Positions 42,011 through 51,874 are shown, counted from the first letter of the stretch. The stretch: 64,000 bases of DNA from Chryseobacterium daeguense DSM 19388 (GCF_000430825.1 NZ_AUMT01000004.1:124001-188000); one strand, 5' to 3'. The notes: generated by a model not told the origin, from the letters alone. Made by a program: numbers and translations.

Positions 42011-43057
42011 TTATTTTTTATCAACAACAATTCTTTCCGGCCTGTTGGCCAGTTCCCATGCCGTTGCGAAAACCAGCTGTGTTCTTTTTGCCAACAATGG
42101 ATAGTCAATTTTTTCAACATCATCTGTCGGTTTGTGGTAATCTTCATGAATTCCATCGAAGAAAAAAGCAACCGGGATATTATTTTTTGCAAAATTATAG
42201 TGGTCTGACCTGTAATAGAGTCTTTGAGGATCGTTTGGATCGTCGTATTTATAATTTAGTTCAAGATTATTTGTCTTTTTGTTGGCTTCTTCATTGATTA
42301 CTTTCAACTGAGAGCTCAGCATTTCAGAACCAATCACATATACATATTGTTTTCCCCTGTTTTCAGGGTCATCACGGCCGATCATGTCTATATTTAAGTC
42401 AGCAACCGTATTAGCCAGCGGGAAAACCGGGTTATCCGTATAAAATTCAGACCCGAACAGGCCATGTTCCTCTCCGGTTACATGAAGAAATAAAATAGAT
42501 CTTTTTGGGCCTTTTCCAGCTTTTTTAGCGCTTTGGAAGGCTTTAGCAATCTCCATTACGGCCACAGTTCCGCTTCCGTCATCATCGGCTCCGTTGTAAA
42601 CTACTCCTTTTTGGGTTCCTACATGGTCATAATGTGCTGAAACCACAATAATTTCTTCAGGTTTTTCAATTCCTTCAATAAAAGCTAAAATATTTTCGGA
42701 ATCAGGAAGACCGCTTCCTCCTCTCTGCTTCATATAATCGGCAGGAACCTTTTGATAATAAGATCCAAGAGATTTTGGAAAACCGATTCCAAGGCTTTTA
42801 TAATAATTAACCATATATTCTCCAGCCTTTTTCTGGCCCGGACTTCCGGTATCTCTCCCTCCCATTTCATCAGAAGCAATAACATATAAGTTTTTCTTTA
42901 AATCATCAGCTTTAATCTCCTTATAGGCAGAAAGAAACGCATTATCACCTTTTACATTTGATGAAGTTTGTGTACCGGCAGTATCTGTGGCATTTTTTGC
43001 CGTTCCACAGCTTACCAGCACTGCAATTGAAAATAGAGGAATAATTAGTTTTCTCAT
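42011..43057 (-). CDS. M28-family zinc peptidase lipoprotein
   Basis: A 348-residue lipoprotein (lipobox LVSC, Cys17) with an M28 aminopeptidase domain. Zinc and catalytic residues are visible in VSAHYDHVG, NGADDDGSGTVAVMEIA, HVTGEEHGLFGSE, NIDMIGRD and EDYHKPTDDVEKID. No PA insert is seen. It probably trims N-termini of peptides at the cell surface. It stands alone on its strand, with a hairpin terminator after it. Confidence 0.93.
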   Translation of the reverse strand: MRKLIIPLFSIAVLVSCGTAKNATDTAGTQTSSNVKGDNAFLSAYKEIKADDLKKNLYVIASDEMGGRDTGSPGQKKAGEYMVNYYKSLGIGFPKSLGSYYQKVPADYMKQRGGSGLPDSENILAFIEGIEKPEEIIVVSAHYDHVGTQKGVVYNGADDDGSGTVAVMEIAKAFQSAKKAGKGPKRSILFLHVTGEEHGLFGSEFYTDNPVFPLANTVADLNIDMIGRDDPENRGKQYVYVIGSEMLSSQLKVINEEANKKTNNLELNYKYDDPNDPQRLYYRSDHYNFAKNNIPVAFFFDGIHEDYHKPTDDVEKIDYPLLAKRTQLVFATAWELANRPERIVVDKK

Positions 43058-43121
43058 TATAAAATTAATTTGCTTAAAAATAACAAAATTTATTTAATCT
43101 TCATCAGATTGCTATTTTTCT

Positions 43122-43129
43122 TATATTTG
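43122..43129 (+). promoter_or_regulatory. -7 promoter element of the aminotransferase gene
   Basis: TATATTTG, an exact TAnnTTTG match, 17 bases before the ATG at 43147. Confidence 0.55.
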
Positions 43130-43146
43130 AATTAAATGCAACAGGG

Positions 43147-44286
43147 ATGGAAAATATTTATGGATTTAATCATTACTCGTTCTTCACGGATATGTCTGAG
43201 CTGGCCACAAAAAACAACAGCTTCGACCTTTCTCTGGGACTCCCTGATTTTGAAATCGATGAAAGGCTCAGGACATTTCTGAAAGAGTCAGCAGATCTTA
43301 ATACACATAATTATGAACCACTTGCAGGCAATCCATTACTGATAGAAAATGTTATTGCGTTTAATCATCAAAGAAAAAACAGCATTCACCTTAAAGAAAA
43401 CGAAGTTACGGTAGTTCCATGTGCAACCTTTGCTTTATATACCTCTCTTAAATCCATTTTAAATCAGGGAGATGAAGTAATTATAATACAGCCTTCTTAT
43501 TATACTTACGGGCCATCTGTTTTCTTAAATGGCGGAATTCCTGTATATTATGATCTTGATAATGATTTCGCAATAAATTGGGAAAAGCTTCAAAATTGTA
43601 TTTCTGAAAAAACAAGAGCAATCATCGTAAATTCTCCTCAGAATCCAACCGGAAAAATATGGTCAAAAGACGATTGGAATCAACTTTACGAATTAATCAA
43701 AGACCGGGAAATTTATCTGATCTCTGAAGAAATCTATGACACTTATTGTTATGATAGGATTGAGCATTACAGCTCATTTCTTCACCCGGAGTTAAGGAAA
43801 AGAACATTCTGTATATTCTCGTTCGGGAAAATGTTTCATACCACCGGCTGGAAAGTAGGATACCTGCTGGCTCCTGAAGATCTGACGGCCAGGTTCCGTT
43901 GTCATCAGCAATATATATCATACAGTGCCAATTCTCCGTGTCAGTACGCTATTGCAAAATATCTGGAAGTTTTTGATCCTTTAAAGAATCAAACTTTTAT
44001 GCAGAACAAAAGAGATATTTTTAATGAATTGATCAGGCAAACCCCTTTTTCCATTGAAAAGGAAGCAGAAGGCGCCGTTTTTCAAATTGCAAATTTTAGA
44101 AATATTTCAAAGACAATGACTGATGTAGAATTCTCAAAATGGCTTACCATCGAGAAAAAAGTGTCCTGTCTTCCGCTTTCTGCCTTTTATAATTCGAAAC
44201 AGAATTCTGATTACGTACGTTTTAGTTTTGCTAAAAATGATGATTTGATTATTGATGCTTTAGAACATTTGAGAAAAAATCTTTGA
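43147..44286 (+). CDS. Class I/II aminotransferase (methionine aminotransferase-like)
   Basis: A 379-residue PLP enzyme of fold type I. The N-terminus (LSLGLPDFEIDERLRTFL), the NYEPLAGNPLLIE loop, IIVNSPQNPTGKIWS, and the PLP lysine in FSFGKMFHTTGWKVGYL identify a class I aminotransferase. The SFGK..H.TGWK motif is typical of the YbdL/methionine aminotransferase group that recycles 4-methylthio-2-oxobutanoate to methionine. No other methionine-salvage gene is adjacent, so the substrate is inferred from the subfamily. Confidence 0.88.
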   Translation: MENIYGFNHYSFFTDMSELATKNNSFDLSLGLPDFEIDERLRTFLKESADLNTHNYEPLAGNPLLIENVIAFNHQRKNSIHLKENEVTVVPCATFALYTSLKSILNQGDEVIIIQPSYYTYGPSVFLNGGIPVYYDLDNDFAINWEKLQNCISEKTRAIIVNSPQNPTGKIWSKDDWNQLYELIKDREIYLISEEIYDTYCYDRIEHYSSFLHPELRKRTFCIFSFGKMFHTTGWKVGYLLAPEDLTARFRCHQQYISYSANSPCQYAIAKYLEVFDPLKNQTFMQNKRDIFNELIRQTPFSIEKEAEGAVFQIANFRNISKTMTDVEFSKWLTIEKKVSCLPLSAFYNSKQNSDYVRFSFAKNDDLIIDALEHLRKNL

Positions 44287-44419
44287 AGTCATTGCGAGGA
44301 GTATGGCAACGAAAATCTTTATAGTTATATATAATTTTCTTCCGCAAATTGAGCAGATTACGCAGATGATTGTGTTATTTGTGAAAAAACATTTGTCATT
44401 CGTGTTTAAAAAAATAAAA
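44287..44419. repeat. Spacer with degenerate common repeats
   Basis: Contains GTCATTGCGAGGAGTATGGC (a worn copy of a widespread Bacteroidetes repeat) and, further on, CAGATTACGCAGATGATTG and TTTGTGAAAAAACATTTGTC fragments. No gene. Confidence 0.45.
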
Positions 44420-44443
44420 AAGCACCGCAAAACTGCAGTGCTT
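44420..44443 (-). terminator. Terminator of the pyrophosphatase-OmpA gene
   Basis: AAGCACCGCA (44420-44429) pairs with TGCAGTGCTT (44434-44443) with one mismatch; on the minus strand it is followed by a run of T. Confidence 0.65.
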
Positions 44444-44465
44444 GATATTTTTAATTTTAATTACT

Positions 44466-47195
44466 TTAAAAAGCTAAAACCCTTACATCTATTCTCCTGT
44501 TTTTTGCTTTGCATTCATCCGTGTCATTGGCTTCACAAACAGGATATTGCGAACCATATCCTTCCGCTTCTACCCGATCTCCCGAAATTCCTAATTCCAA
44601 AAGCTTCAGTTTTGTAGTCTGTGCTCTCAGGTTAGAAAGCTTCTGGTTGCTTTCTTCATTTCCTGTATTGTCTGTATAGCCGCCTAATTTTATTTTTAAA
44701 TCAGGATAAGCATTGAGAATTTCAACCAAATTTAATAGCTGAACTTCAGAACCCGGCTTCAGATCACTGGAACCTGTCTGGAAATACAGGTTTTCTATAG
44801 TGTACCAGTTATTCGGATCCAGAATTTTCTGATCTTTATTTTTAACTGAATTAAACAATTGATATAGCTGACTTCCTTCACCAATTGAAATTTTCTTACC
44901 ACCTTTCAATTCAACCTCTTGGATATTTCCTGTGTCATAAACGAAATCTCCGCTTTCATTTAAATGTCCTTTTATTTCTTTCGGGCCTACATCCACTAAA
45001 GCTGCAGTTACTTGTGTGTTTTTCACCCCTGAAATGCCGGTCAGGGCTTCAATTTTTGCTTTTCTGTTGGCTTCAATTTTATCTTTATGTAAAACCGCTA
45101 ACGTAGGAGCAATAACCAGTGAAACGATGGACATTAATTTAATCAGAATATTCATCGAAGGCCCGGAAGTATCTTTGAATGGATCTCCCACAGTATCACC
45201 GGTTACGGAAGCTTTGTGAGGATCGGAGCCTTTGTAGTAAGTCTGCCCGTTAATATCAACACCTTTTTCAAAAGATTTTTTGGCGTTATCCCACGCTCCG
45301 CCTGCATTATTCTGGAACATTCCCATCAAAACACCGCAAACGGTAGCCCCGGCTAAAAATCCTCCTAAAACCTCAGGTCCGAAAATAAACCCGATTAATA
45401 AAGGAGAAACAATTGCTATAGCTCCCGGAAGCATCATTTTTCTGATGGAAGCATCCGTGGAAATGGCAACGCATTTTTCATATTCCGGTTGTGCTTTTCC
45501 TTCCAAGATTCCCGGAATTTCTCGGAACTGCCTTCTTACTTCCTCTACCATTGCCATCGCAGCCTGTCCTACAGCTGTAATGGCGAGCGAAGAAAAGATA
45601 AAAGGAATCATTCCGCCTACAAATAATCCGGCCAGAACATCCGCCCGGTAAATATCAATACCGTCAATCCCTGCAATTCCTACAAATGCTGCAAATAAAG
45701 CCAATGCCGTCAATGCTGCAGAAGCAATCGCAAAACCTTTTCCTGTAGCAGCGGTCGTATTTCCTACGGCATCCAGGATATCTGTTCTTTCGCGGACTTC
45801 TTTAGGTAATTCGCTCATTTCTGCAATTCCTCCGGCATTATCAGCAATAGGTCCGAATGCGTCAATTGCAAGCTGCATTGCCGTAGTGGCCATCATTCCT
45901 GCTGCTGCAATGGCAACACCGTACAATCCGGCGCACAGATAAGAACCGTAAATTCCACCTGCCAAAACAATAATAGGAAGCAAAGTTGACTCCATACCTA
46001 CAGATAATCCGCCTATAATATTGGTTGCATGTCCCGTGGAAGATTGTCTTACGATACTCGAAACAGGTCTTTTACCCATCGCTGTATAGTATTCTGTAAT
46101 GATACTCATTAATGTACCTACAACAAGTCCCACCATTATGGCCCCAAAAACGCCCATTTTAGTGAACTCGTGGTTTCTGAGCATCATTTTTTCAGGCAGA
46201 ATATAGATTACTAAAAAATATGAAGCTATTGCGGTAATGACGATACTTCCCCAGTTTCCAAGGTTCAAAGCATTCTGAACGCTTGATGTGGAGGAATCTT
46301 CATTATCATTAATTCTTACAAATAAAGTCCCTATAATAGAAAAAATAATTCCTGTCCCTGCTATCAGCATCGGTAAAAGAATCGGTGCAAATCCCCCGAA
46401 AGAATCTTCGGAAATCGTTTCTCTCCCCAAAACCATAGTCGCTAAAACCGTTGCAACATAAGACCCGAACAAGTCGGCTCCCATTCCGGCCACATCACCT
46501 ACGTTATCACCTACATTATCAGCAATAGTAGCTGGATTTCTGGGGTCATCTTCCGGGATTCCGGCTTCCACTTTTCCTACCAAATCCGCTCCTACGTCTG
46601 CTGCTTTGGTGTAAATTCCTCCTCCTACTCTTGCAAAAAGTGCGATAGATTCTGCACCCAGCGAGAAACCGGTCAGAATCTCAATGGTTCTTTCCATTTC
46701 ATGTGAATCTACGGGTGCATTTGGTGCGAAGATTTGTTTAATGATTAAATATAAGGCTCCTAGTCCTAAAACAGCAAGTCCTGCAACTCCCATTCCCATA
46801 ACGGAACCTCCGGTAAATGATACTTTCAGCGCTTTGGAAAGTGATGTTTTTGCGGCTTGTGCTGTTCTTACATTGGCTTTTGTAGCGATTTTCATCCCGA
46901 TAAAACCGGCACAGGCAGAAAATATAGCTCCAACAACGAAAGCAATCCCGATGGTCCAGTGAGAATTGGCATTGCTCATGCCCATTATGGCTAAAAGGAT
47001 GGCTACAACCACCACGAAATAGGTTAAAATTTTGTACTCAGCTTTTAGAAAAGCCATAGCACCGTCAGCGATATGTCCGCTGATAACTTTCATTTTGTCA
47101 TCCCCGGCGTCCTGCTTACTGACCCAGTTACTTTGTAGAAATGTGTACAGCAAAGCAACGATACCGAAAATTGGTACTAACACAAATAGATCCAT
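44466..47195 (-). CDS. hppA: Membrane-bound ion-translocating pyrophosphatase fused to an OmpA domain
   Basis: A 909-residue protein. Residues 1 to about 703 are an M-PPase with about 16 membrane helices and the active-site blocks [58 protein letters not shown] and [20 protein letters not shown] suggests the K+-dependent class. It splits pyrophosphate and pumps Na+ or H+ outward. About 90 linker residues follow, then a C-terminal OmpA-like domain (about 796-909) with [21 protein letters not shown] and [10 protein letters not shown], which normally grips peptidoglycan. M-PPase C-termini face the periplasm, so the domain would be placed correctly. Confidence 0.93.
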   Translation of the reverse strand: MDLFVLVPIFGIVALLYTFLQSNWVSKQDAGDDKMKVISGHIADGAMAFLKAEYKILTYFVVVVAILLAIMGMSNANSHWTIGIAFVVGAIFSACAGFIGMKIATKANVRTAQAAKTSLSKALKVSFTGGSVMGMGVAGLAVLGLGALYLIIKQIFAPNAPVDSHEMERTIEILTGFSLGAESIALFARVGGGIYTKAADVGADLVGKVEAGIPEDDPRNPATIADNVGDNVGDVAGMGADLFGSYVATVLATMVLGRETISEDSFGGFAPILLPMLIAGTGIIFSIIGTLFVRINDNEDSSTSSVQNALNLGNWGSIVITAIASYFLVIYILPEKMMLRNHEFTKMGVFGAIMVGLVVGTLMSIITEYYTAMGKRPVSSIVRQSSTGHATNIIGGLSVGMESTLLPIIVLAGGIYGSYLCAGLYGVAIAAAGMMATTAMQLAIDAFGPIADNAGGIAEMSELPKEVRERTDILDAVGNTTAATGKGFAIASAALTALALFAAFVGIAGIDGIDIYRADVLAGLFVGGMIPFIFSSLAITAVGQAAMAMVEEVRRQFREIPGILEGKAQPEYEKCVAISTDASIRKMMLPGAIAIVSPLLIGFIFGPEVLGGFLAGATVCGVLMGMFQNNAGGAWDNAKKSFEKGVDINGQTYYKGSDPHKASVTGDTVGDPFKDTSGPSMNILIKLMSIVSLVIAPTLAVLHKDKIEANRKAKIEALTGISGVKNTQVTAALVDVGPKEIKGHLNESGDFVYDTGNIQEVELKGGKKISIGEGSQLYQLFNSVKNKDQKILDPNNWYTIENLYFQTGSSDLKPGSEVQLLNLVEILNAYPDLKIKLGGYTDNTGNEESNQKLSNLRAQTTKLKLLELGISGDRVEAEGYGSQYPVCEANDTDECKAKNRRIDVRVLAF

Positions 47196-47403
47196 AGTTT
47201 AATATTTTTTTGGTAATAGATTACTAAATATAATAAATAATTCTCAGGAAACTGATTAAAAATTTTTATAACTAATTAAAAATTAAAGTTAAACGATTAA
47301 TTAGTTTTGTTTAAGATTTAGGTAGAGAGTTAGGAATGAGGAATTGGGAGTTGGGGTTGCGGTAATGATGATTTTATTAAGGATGTGTGTTTGTTAGATT
47401 ATT

Positions 47404-47454
47404 TTGGCTAAAGCCAATAATAGCGGCTTTATTCTAAACGGGCTAAAGCCGTTT
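47404..47454. repeat. Paired GGCTAAAGCC palindromes
   Basis: TTGGCTAAAGCCAA (47404-47417) and AAACGGGCTAAAGCCGTTT (47436-47454), separated by 18 bases. The same decamer in both suggests a REP/BIME-like element. Confidence 0.6.
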
Positions 47455-47545
47455 CTATTAATGAAGAACAGGGGTTTATTCAAAAATTAGCGAAAAAAAA
47501 TGTAACATTTGTGAAGAAGTTTGTGATATTTGTGTTTAAATAAAA

Positions 47546-47574
47546 AAGGATAAACGAAAATTTCATTTATCCTT
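47546..47574 (-). terminator. Terminator of ppa
   Basis: AAGGATAAA (47546-47554) pairs with TTTATCCTT (47566-47574); minus-strand T run follows. Confidence 0.7.
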
Positions 47575-47597
47575 AATATATTTAAATAAGACGAAGA

Positions 47598-48209
47598 TTA
47601 TCCTCCGTATTTGTTTGCGTAATCTTCCTGTGAAGCTTTAATTACTTTTTTAGCATGCTCTGCTCCGTAAACCTCTTGGATTCTGCATTTTGCAGGCTCG
47701 TCCGGTAAGTTTTTGTATGTCAGGAAATAGTGCATTAATCGTTTCACTTCCGCTTCAGGCAATTCTGAAATATCTCTGAAATGTCCGAAAGCATGGTCAC
47801 CGATCATTACAGCTACAATTTTATCGTCAGCTTCTCCTCCGTCGATCATTTTGAAACCTCCGATTGGAATAGCTTCCATCAATAATCCTCCTCCGTGAAT
47901 ATTGTGAGAGCTTAGCACACAGATATCCAAAGGATCATGATCTCCCATGGTAACATCATCCGCACCTCTTTCAATGGCAAGATTCATTACAGCAGTATCA
48001 CAGTATGTTCTTGGAACAAAACCATAAAGTGACGGAATAATATTTGAGAATTTCTGAGGCCTGTCTACCTTTAAAAACCCGGTTTCTTTATCTACTTCGT
48101 ATTTAATAGTGTCTGAAGGAACGATCTCCACGAAAACATTTACAACATTTGGCGCATCTTCTCCTGCAGAAATTCCGTGCCATGGATGTGCTTTAAAATT
48201 TGGAATCAT
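47598..48209 (-). CDS. ppa: Soluble inorganic pyrophosphatase (family I)
   Basis: A 203-residue enzyme that hydrolyses pyrophosphate to phosphate in the cytoplasm. Family I hallmarks are VFVEIVPSDTIKYEVDKETGFLKVDR, PSLYGFVPRTYCDT, the metal-binding GDHDPLDICVL and DDKIVAVMIGDH. It lies directly upstream of the membrane pyrophosphatase gene, on the same strand, so both ways of removing pyrophosphate are encoded side by side. It is 24 bases downstream of a small membrane-anchored protein gene and probably cotranscribed with it. Confidence 0.97.
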   Translation of the reverse strand: MIPNFKAHPWHGISAGEDAPNVVNVFVEIVPSDTIKYEVDKETGFLKVDRPQKFSNIIPSLYGFVPRTYCDTAVMNLAIERGADDVTMGDHDPLDICVLSSHNIHGGGLLMEAIPIGGFKMIDGGEADDKIVAVMIGDHAFGHFRDISELPEAEVKRLMHYFLTYKNLPDEPAKCRIQEVYGAEHAKKVIKASQEDYANKYGG

Positions 48210-48233
48210 TATTTTAAATTTATTTTTTTTAGT

Positions 48234-48746
48234 TTAAGCTATTATTAAAATTTCTTTTCTCAGATCTTCAATGGTTACTCCTATATAATCTTCACCGTTC
48301 ATATAGTTCACAATGAAAATTGTTTTAAACTCTTCAAGATCTGCATTTCCTTTTAAACCTTCATAGGTTGTATGAAGTAAATTAATCACTGCATTTTTTG
48401 ATTCTACAATATTTTTCCATGAGCCTTTTGTAATGTAAAGCTGCTGGGAAGAATTGTAATCAAACTCTTCATTGATGGCTTTTTCCGTAAGGAATATAAA
48501 CTCATGTACGGCAAGGCCTTTATCAAACCTCTGAACCAGGTTGGAAGGCTTTATCCTCTCCAGAAACAGCGTCATTCTTTCGTAGGACTGTGTTTTATTC
48601 TCTGAGTTGGATTTTACGGAAAGCAGTCTTATTTCCTGTTCTTTCAGCCTGATGTAGGTGAATACGAATTGTCTCAGCAAAACCAGAAAAGGTATTGCAA
48701 TAATCAATGCAAATGCATAAGGCAGGTATCCTGAAAAACTTGTCAT
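48234..48746 (-). CDS. Hypothetical membrane-anchored protein
   Basis: A 170-residue protein with one N-terminal membrane segment (about 8-30, YAFALIIAIPFLVLLRQFVFTYI) followed by a cytoplasmic helical domain. I do not recognise its family; comparable proteins occur widely in flavobacteria. Its gene has a -7 element at 48758-48765 and precedes ppa by 24 bases, suggesting an operon. Confidence 0.72.
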   Translation of the reverse strand: MTSFSGYLPYAFALIIAIPFLVLLRQFVFTYIRLKEQEIRLLSVKSNSENKTQSYERMTLFLERIKPSNLVQRFDKGLAVHEFIFLTEKAINEEFDYNSSQQLYITKGSWKNIVESKNAVINLLHTTYEGLKGNADLEEFKTIFIVNYMNGEDYIGVTIEDLRKEILIIA

Positions 48747-48757
48747 AATTGAGGTAG

Positions 48758-48765
48758 CAAAATTA
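48758..48765 (-). promoter_or_regulatory. -7 promoter element of the 170-residue protein and ppa
   Basis: Minus strand TAATTTTG, an exact TAnnTTTG match, 12 bases before the ATG at 48746. Confidence 0.55.
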
Positions 48766-48898
48766 CTAATAATTTGGTAGTTTTTGAATAAGTTTTTATC
48801 AATTCTTATCTCAAAGACCTAATTTTTATTTTTAAAGCTAAATATTCTTTTTAATCAAATTAAATAGCATTATTTTGCAAGTATTAAACTGAACAAAA

Positions 48899-49681
48899 GT
48901 GTCTCTAAAAAATTATATTTCAAAGTTGTCATTCAATAGTAAAATGAGTGGTACTCTTAAAACATTTATTGCTTTTATTATTAATTCTAAAAGATATAGT
49001 TCAAAATTTAAACAAGGAAAACTGGATTTAAACAATAACGAAACTTTTGTTTATCATTTTAAGAAAAACTCCAGGAAATTTGATCTTTATTTAAGGACTT
49101 TTAAAGGTGATATTGATATTTTTTACGAAATTTTCTGGAAAAAGACTTACGATCAGCACTTAAGCTTTATCCGGCAAAAGCCAAAAAATATAGTTGATCT
49201 GGGCGCTCATATCGGCATGACTTCTATTTATCTGAGCATGAAATATCCCGAGTCAAAGATCATTGCTGTGGAGGCTTCTCCTGAGAATTTTTTAATTTTA
49301 AAGGAAAACACAAAGTCATTCAAAAATATTGAATGCATCCATGCTGCAGTTTATTTTGAAGACGGAATGGTTAATTTCGGAGGTGAAGAACTTTCGTATA
49401 ATCAAAAAATATCAGAAAAAGGAACATCTATCAGGGCTATTTCTATGGACAGTTTGATGAAAGAATATCAATTAAACGAAATTAATTTGCTTAAAATAGA
49501 TATAGAAGGTGGTGAAGAAGAACTACTAAGCAAGAATAATCTGTGGCTCGGGAAGATTGAAAATATTATTATTGAAATCCATCAAAACTATACTGAAGAA
49601 GACCTTAAAAAAGAACTTAAACCTTTCGGTTTTGAGATTGGGGTTAATAAAAATTCTGTTTTATTTGCCGGCAAAAAATAA
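48899..49681 (+). CDS. FkbM-family methyltransferase
   Basis: A 260-residue SAM-dependent methyltransferase. The fold core is IVDLGAHIGMTSIYLSMKYPESKIIAVEASPENFLILKEN (about 98-138) and INLLKIDIEGGEEELL (about 198-213), typical of FkbM. Such enzymes methylate sugars, polyketides or lipids. The start is GTG at 48899-48901; the next ATG is in-frame at residue 16. No glycosyltransferase genes are nearby. It ends two bases before the convergent FemAB/GNAT-like gene ends. Confidence 0.85.
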   Translation: MSLKNYISKLSFNSKMSGTLKTFIAFIINSKRYSSKFKQGKLDLNNNETFVYHFKKNSRKFDLYLRTFKGDIDIFYEIFWKKTYDQHLSFIRQKPKNIVDLGAHIGMTSIYLSMKYPESKIIAVEASPENFLILKENTKSFKNIECIHAAVYFEDGMVNFGGEELSYNQKISEKGTSIRAISMDSLMKEYQLNEINLLKIDIEGGEEELLSKNNLWLGKIENIIIEIHQNYTEEDLKKELKPFGFEIGVNKNSVLFAGKK

Positions 49682-49682
49682 G

Positions 49683-50576
49683 TTAATACAGCTTCAAAGC
49701 CTTTTTGATTATATCTTTTTTGGAATTTGCAATGACGGGATACATTTGCAGCTCAGGACGGAATCCTCTGAAAAATTCTTCTACTGCAGGTACATCGCTG
49801 CCTTCGAAATCAAAAATTTTCTGTCCGATATTTTGTGCAATGACATGGTCAATAATAGTAGAAGCTCCGGATAATTTTACATGATCCTTATCGTTGAAAG
49901 TTCCCAGGAGCGCCACTGTTTTTTCATCAAAAAATACAGCTATTGCATTAATAATTTTTTCCCGGTAAACGAATGCGCTTATTTTTAAGCATCCTGAACG
50001 TTCCAGCTCATGGAAAATGTTTAAAAATTTTAATTTATCCTTATCATCTTTCGCACCAATGAAATTTGAAGAGATGAATTCTTCGGCATCCTTTATACTT
50101 ATTTCGGTGACTTTCGAGTTGATGGCTACTTCTTCATCAAGCCTGAGTTTTCTTTTTCTTTTGGGTGAATACTTTTGCCTTACAGCTTCATAATTATTGG
50201 GATAAATAAGAAAATTCTGCCTTTGATTTAATGGTTTCGAAAAATTATTTTCAGCGTTAAAAGCGTAATACCAGATATTGTAGTTTTTTTCAAAAAAGCT
50301 TAGGAATAAATCATTGATTTCACGGTTATCTTTTTCTGAAAAAACACCTAACTGCTGACAAAGTTTAGGATTAATAACAAGCTTAACTCCCAATTTTTTA
50401 ATAAAAGGAACGGGCATCACCGCTTCATAATCATTATATACAAGGAGTTCCCATTGCTTATTAGACGTAACATCCAGGAAAATCTTTGTTGCAGAATACT
50501 TTCTTTGCTCAGAATTTTCCAGGCACAGGCTGTATTTGTAAAAATCGATTTCGTTATATTTCAGTCTTCTAATCAT
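49683..50576 (-). CDS. GNAT/FemAB-like acyltransferase-fold protein
   Basis: A 297-residue protein. The C-terminal half (about 135-270: RQKYSPKRKRKLRLDEE, HELERSGCLKISAFVYREKIINAIAVFF, LLGTFNDKDHVKLSGASTIIDHVIAQNIGQKIFDFEGSD, EEFFRGF) fits the FemAB/GNAT fold that transfers amino acids or acyl groups from aminoacyl-tRNA or acyl-CoA, as in peptidoglycan bridge enzymes. Its start overlaps radC by four bases (50573-50576), so it is the last gene of the lolD-LD-transpeptidase-radC run. The reaction is unknown. Confidence 0.75.
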   Translation of the reverse strand: MIRRLKYNEIDFYKYSLCLENSEQRKYSATKIFLDVTSNKQWELLVYNDYEAVMPVPFIKKLGVKLVINPKLCQQLGVFSEKDNREINDLFLSFFEKNYNIWYYAFNAENNFSKPLNQRQNFLIYPNNYEAVRQKYSPKRKRKLRLDEEVAINSKVTEISIKDAEEFISSNFIGAKDDKDKLKFLNIFHELERSGCLKISAFVYREKIINAIAVFFDEKTVALLGTFNDKDHVKLSGASTIIDHVIAQNIGQKIFDFEGSDVPAVEEFFRGFRPELQMYPVIANSKKDIIKKALKLY

Positions 50577-51250
50577 AATAATCCTTCGTCTGAGAAACTA
50601 AAATATGAATTCTGGGTGATAATCAAATGATCTAAAACCTGAATATTTAAAGTAACTCCCGCTGCTTTTATTTTTTGAGTGATATCAATATCTTCCCGGC
50701 TCGGCTTCAGATTTCCGGAAGGGTGGTTATGGGCAATAATAATTCCTGTGGAAAAGTGATCCAAAGCTGTTTTGAATAAAATTCTTACGTCAACAATCGA
50801 CTGGTTGATTCCGCCCTGTGTCAATTGCGCAAGATGAACGACTTTATTGCTTTGATTTAAAAAAATAGCCCAAAACTCTTCCGTTCTTAAGTCAGACAAA
50901 TGGGTTTTCAAAATCTGGTAGGCCCCGTTACTACTGGAAATTACCGGTTTTTCAGGAATTTCCTGGCTGGCTCTTCTTCTTCCGATTTCCAAAGCTGTAG
51001 CGATAGAAATAGCCTTTACCTCCCCGACTCCTTTGAATTTCATCAGCTCCTTAACTGAAAGTAAGCTCAACTGATGCCAGCTGTTGTTTACAGAAATTAA
51101 AATCCTCCTCGCCAGTTCCACCGCCGTTTCATCCCTGCTTCCACTTCCCATAATAATTGCCAGCAATTCTGAATCGGAAAGCGAATTCTTACCTTTCAGT
51201 AAAAATTTTTCTCTGGGGCGGTCATCTTCGGCGAGAAATTTAATTGACAT
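50573..51250 (-). CDS. radC: RadC-family JAB/MPN-domain protein
   Basis: A 225-residue protein with an N-terminal helix-hairpin-helix part (LSVKELMKFKGVGEVKAISIATALEIGRR, about 63-91) and a C-terminal JAMM metalloprotease fold with IIAHNHPSGNLKPSREDI (zinc ligands His, His, Asp). Historically called a DNA-repair protein; the repair role was withdrawn and its true activity is unclear. It sits in an operon with an L,D-transpeptidase and FemAB-like gene. Confidence 0.95.
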   Translation of the reverse strand: MSIKFLAEDDRPREKFLLKGKNSLSDSELLAIIMGSGSRDETAVELARRILISVNNSWHQLSLLSVKELMKFKGVGEVKAISIATALEIGRRRASQEIPEKPVISSSNGAYQILKTHLSDLRTEEFWAIFLNQSNKVVHLAQLTQGGINQSIVDVRILFKTALDHFSTGIIIAHNHPSGNLKPSREDIDITQKIKAAGVTLNIQVLDHLIITQNSYFSFSDEGLL

Positions 51251-51279
51251 ATTTTAGGTAGCAGGATTTAGGGTTTAGG

Positions 51280-51861
51280 TTAATAGAAGGCGTATAAAAT
51301 TATGGGCTGACTGGATTGGTCGATGTATTTTGCCGTTTGGTTAAATGCATTTTCAGAAAGCATCGGGCAGCCAAAGCTTAAACAGGCGGGATCAGAGGAT
51401 TCTTTATCCGGAACACAATGAAAGGAATGCAGAACAATGGCTCTGGCTCTCGCATTGCTGTTTGTCTGGTCAAGCCCGTTCAGTCTGTAAGCTTTTCCAA
51501 ATTTTCCATTATAACTTTCACGGATTTCGTATTTTCCCAGTGATGACTGGTGAGATCCATCAATATTGCTGAATTGCAAAACATTTGAATTTTTTACAGC
51601 AGAACCTTCGCCATGCGCCACCACAGCTTTTTGTAATATTTTATCATTTTTTAAATCATAAACGAAATAACGGTATTTTCCGGAATGAATTTTAAAATTG
51701 ATAAAAACTGCAATATCCTGGTTGTAATTTTTTCCTTTAAGATAATTTTTAATTTCCGAAACTTTAGACTGTGGCAAATAATCAATGCTATTGTTGGCCT
51801 GAGATTCAAATTTTGAACAGGAAAAAAGGAAAAGGAATAAAAAAATAAGGGATTTCATCAT
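51280..51861 (-). CDS. L,D-transpeptidase-like lipoprotein (YkuD_2 type)
   Basis: A 193-residue lipoprotein (lipobox LFSC, Cys15 region) with a YkuD_2-type catalytic domain. The likely nucleophile Cys is in LSFGCPMLS, with the upstream histidine in IVLHSFHCVP. Family members cross-link or hydrolyse peptidoglycan stems by L,D-transpeptidation. Two ATG codons (51859-51861 and 51856-51858) are possible starts. The gene lies 13 bases after the end of lolD and 29 before radC, hence an operon. Confidence 0.85.
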   Translation of the reverse strand: MMKSLIFLFLFLFSCSKFESQANNSIDYLPQSKVSEIKNYLKGKNYNQDIAVFINFKIHSGKYRYFVYDLKNDKILQKAVVAHGEGSAVKNSNVLQFSNIDGSHQSSLGKYEIRESYNGKFGKAYRLNGLDQTNSNARARAIVLHSFHCVPDKESSDPACLSFGCPMLSENAFNQTAKYIDQSSQPIILYAFY

Positions 51862-51874
51862 TTGCGGAGATGTA

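Larger units (their letters stand above)
47196..47597. other. 402-base spacer between the two pyrophosphatase genes
   Basis: Contains TTAGGAA-type drifting repeats (around 47328-47360), two GGCTAAAGCC hairpins (next entry), a worn TTTGTGATATTTGTGTTTAAAT repeat, and the ppa terminator at 47546-47574. No gene and no exact -7 element for hppA. Confidence 0.5.

Noticed and set aside
44303..44617. 104-codon plus-strand frame after the aminotransferase gene
   Set aside because: It runs through repeat debris and the terminator into the 3' end of hppA on the other strand; composition is Phe/Leu/Lys noise.
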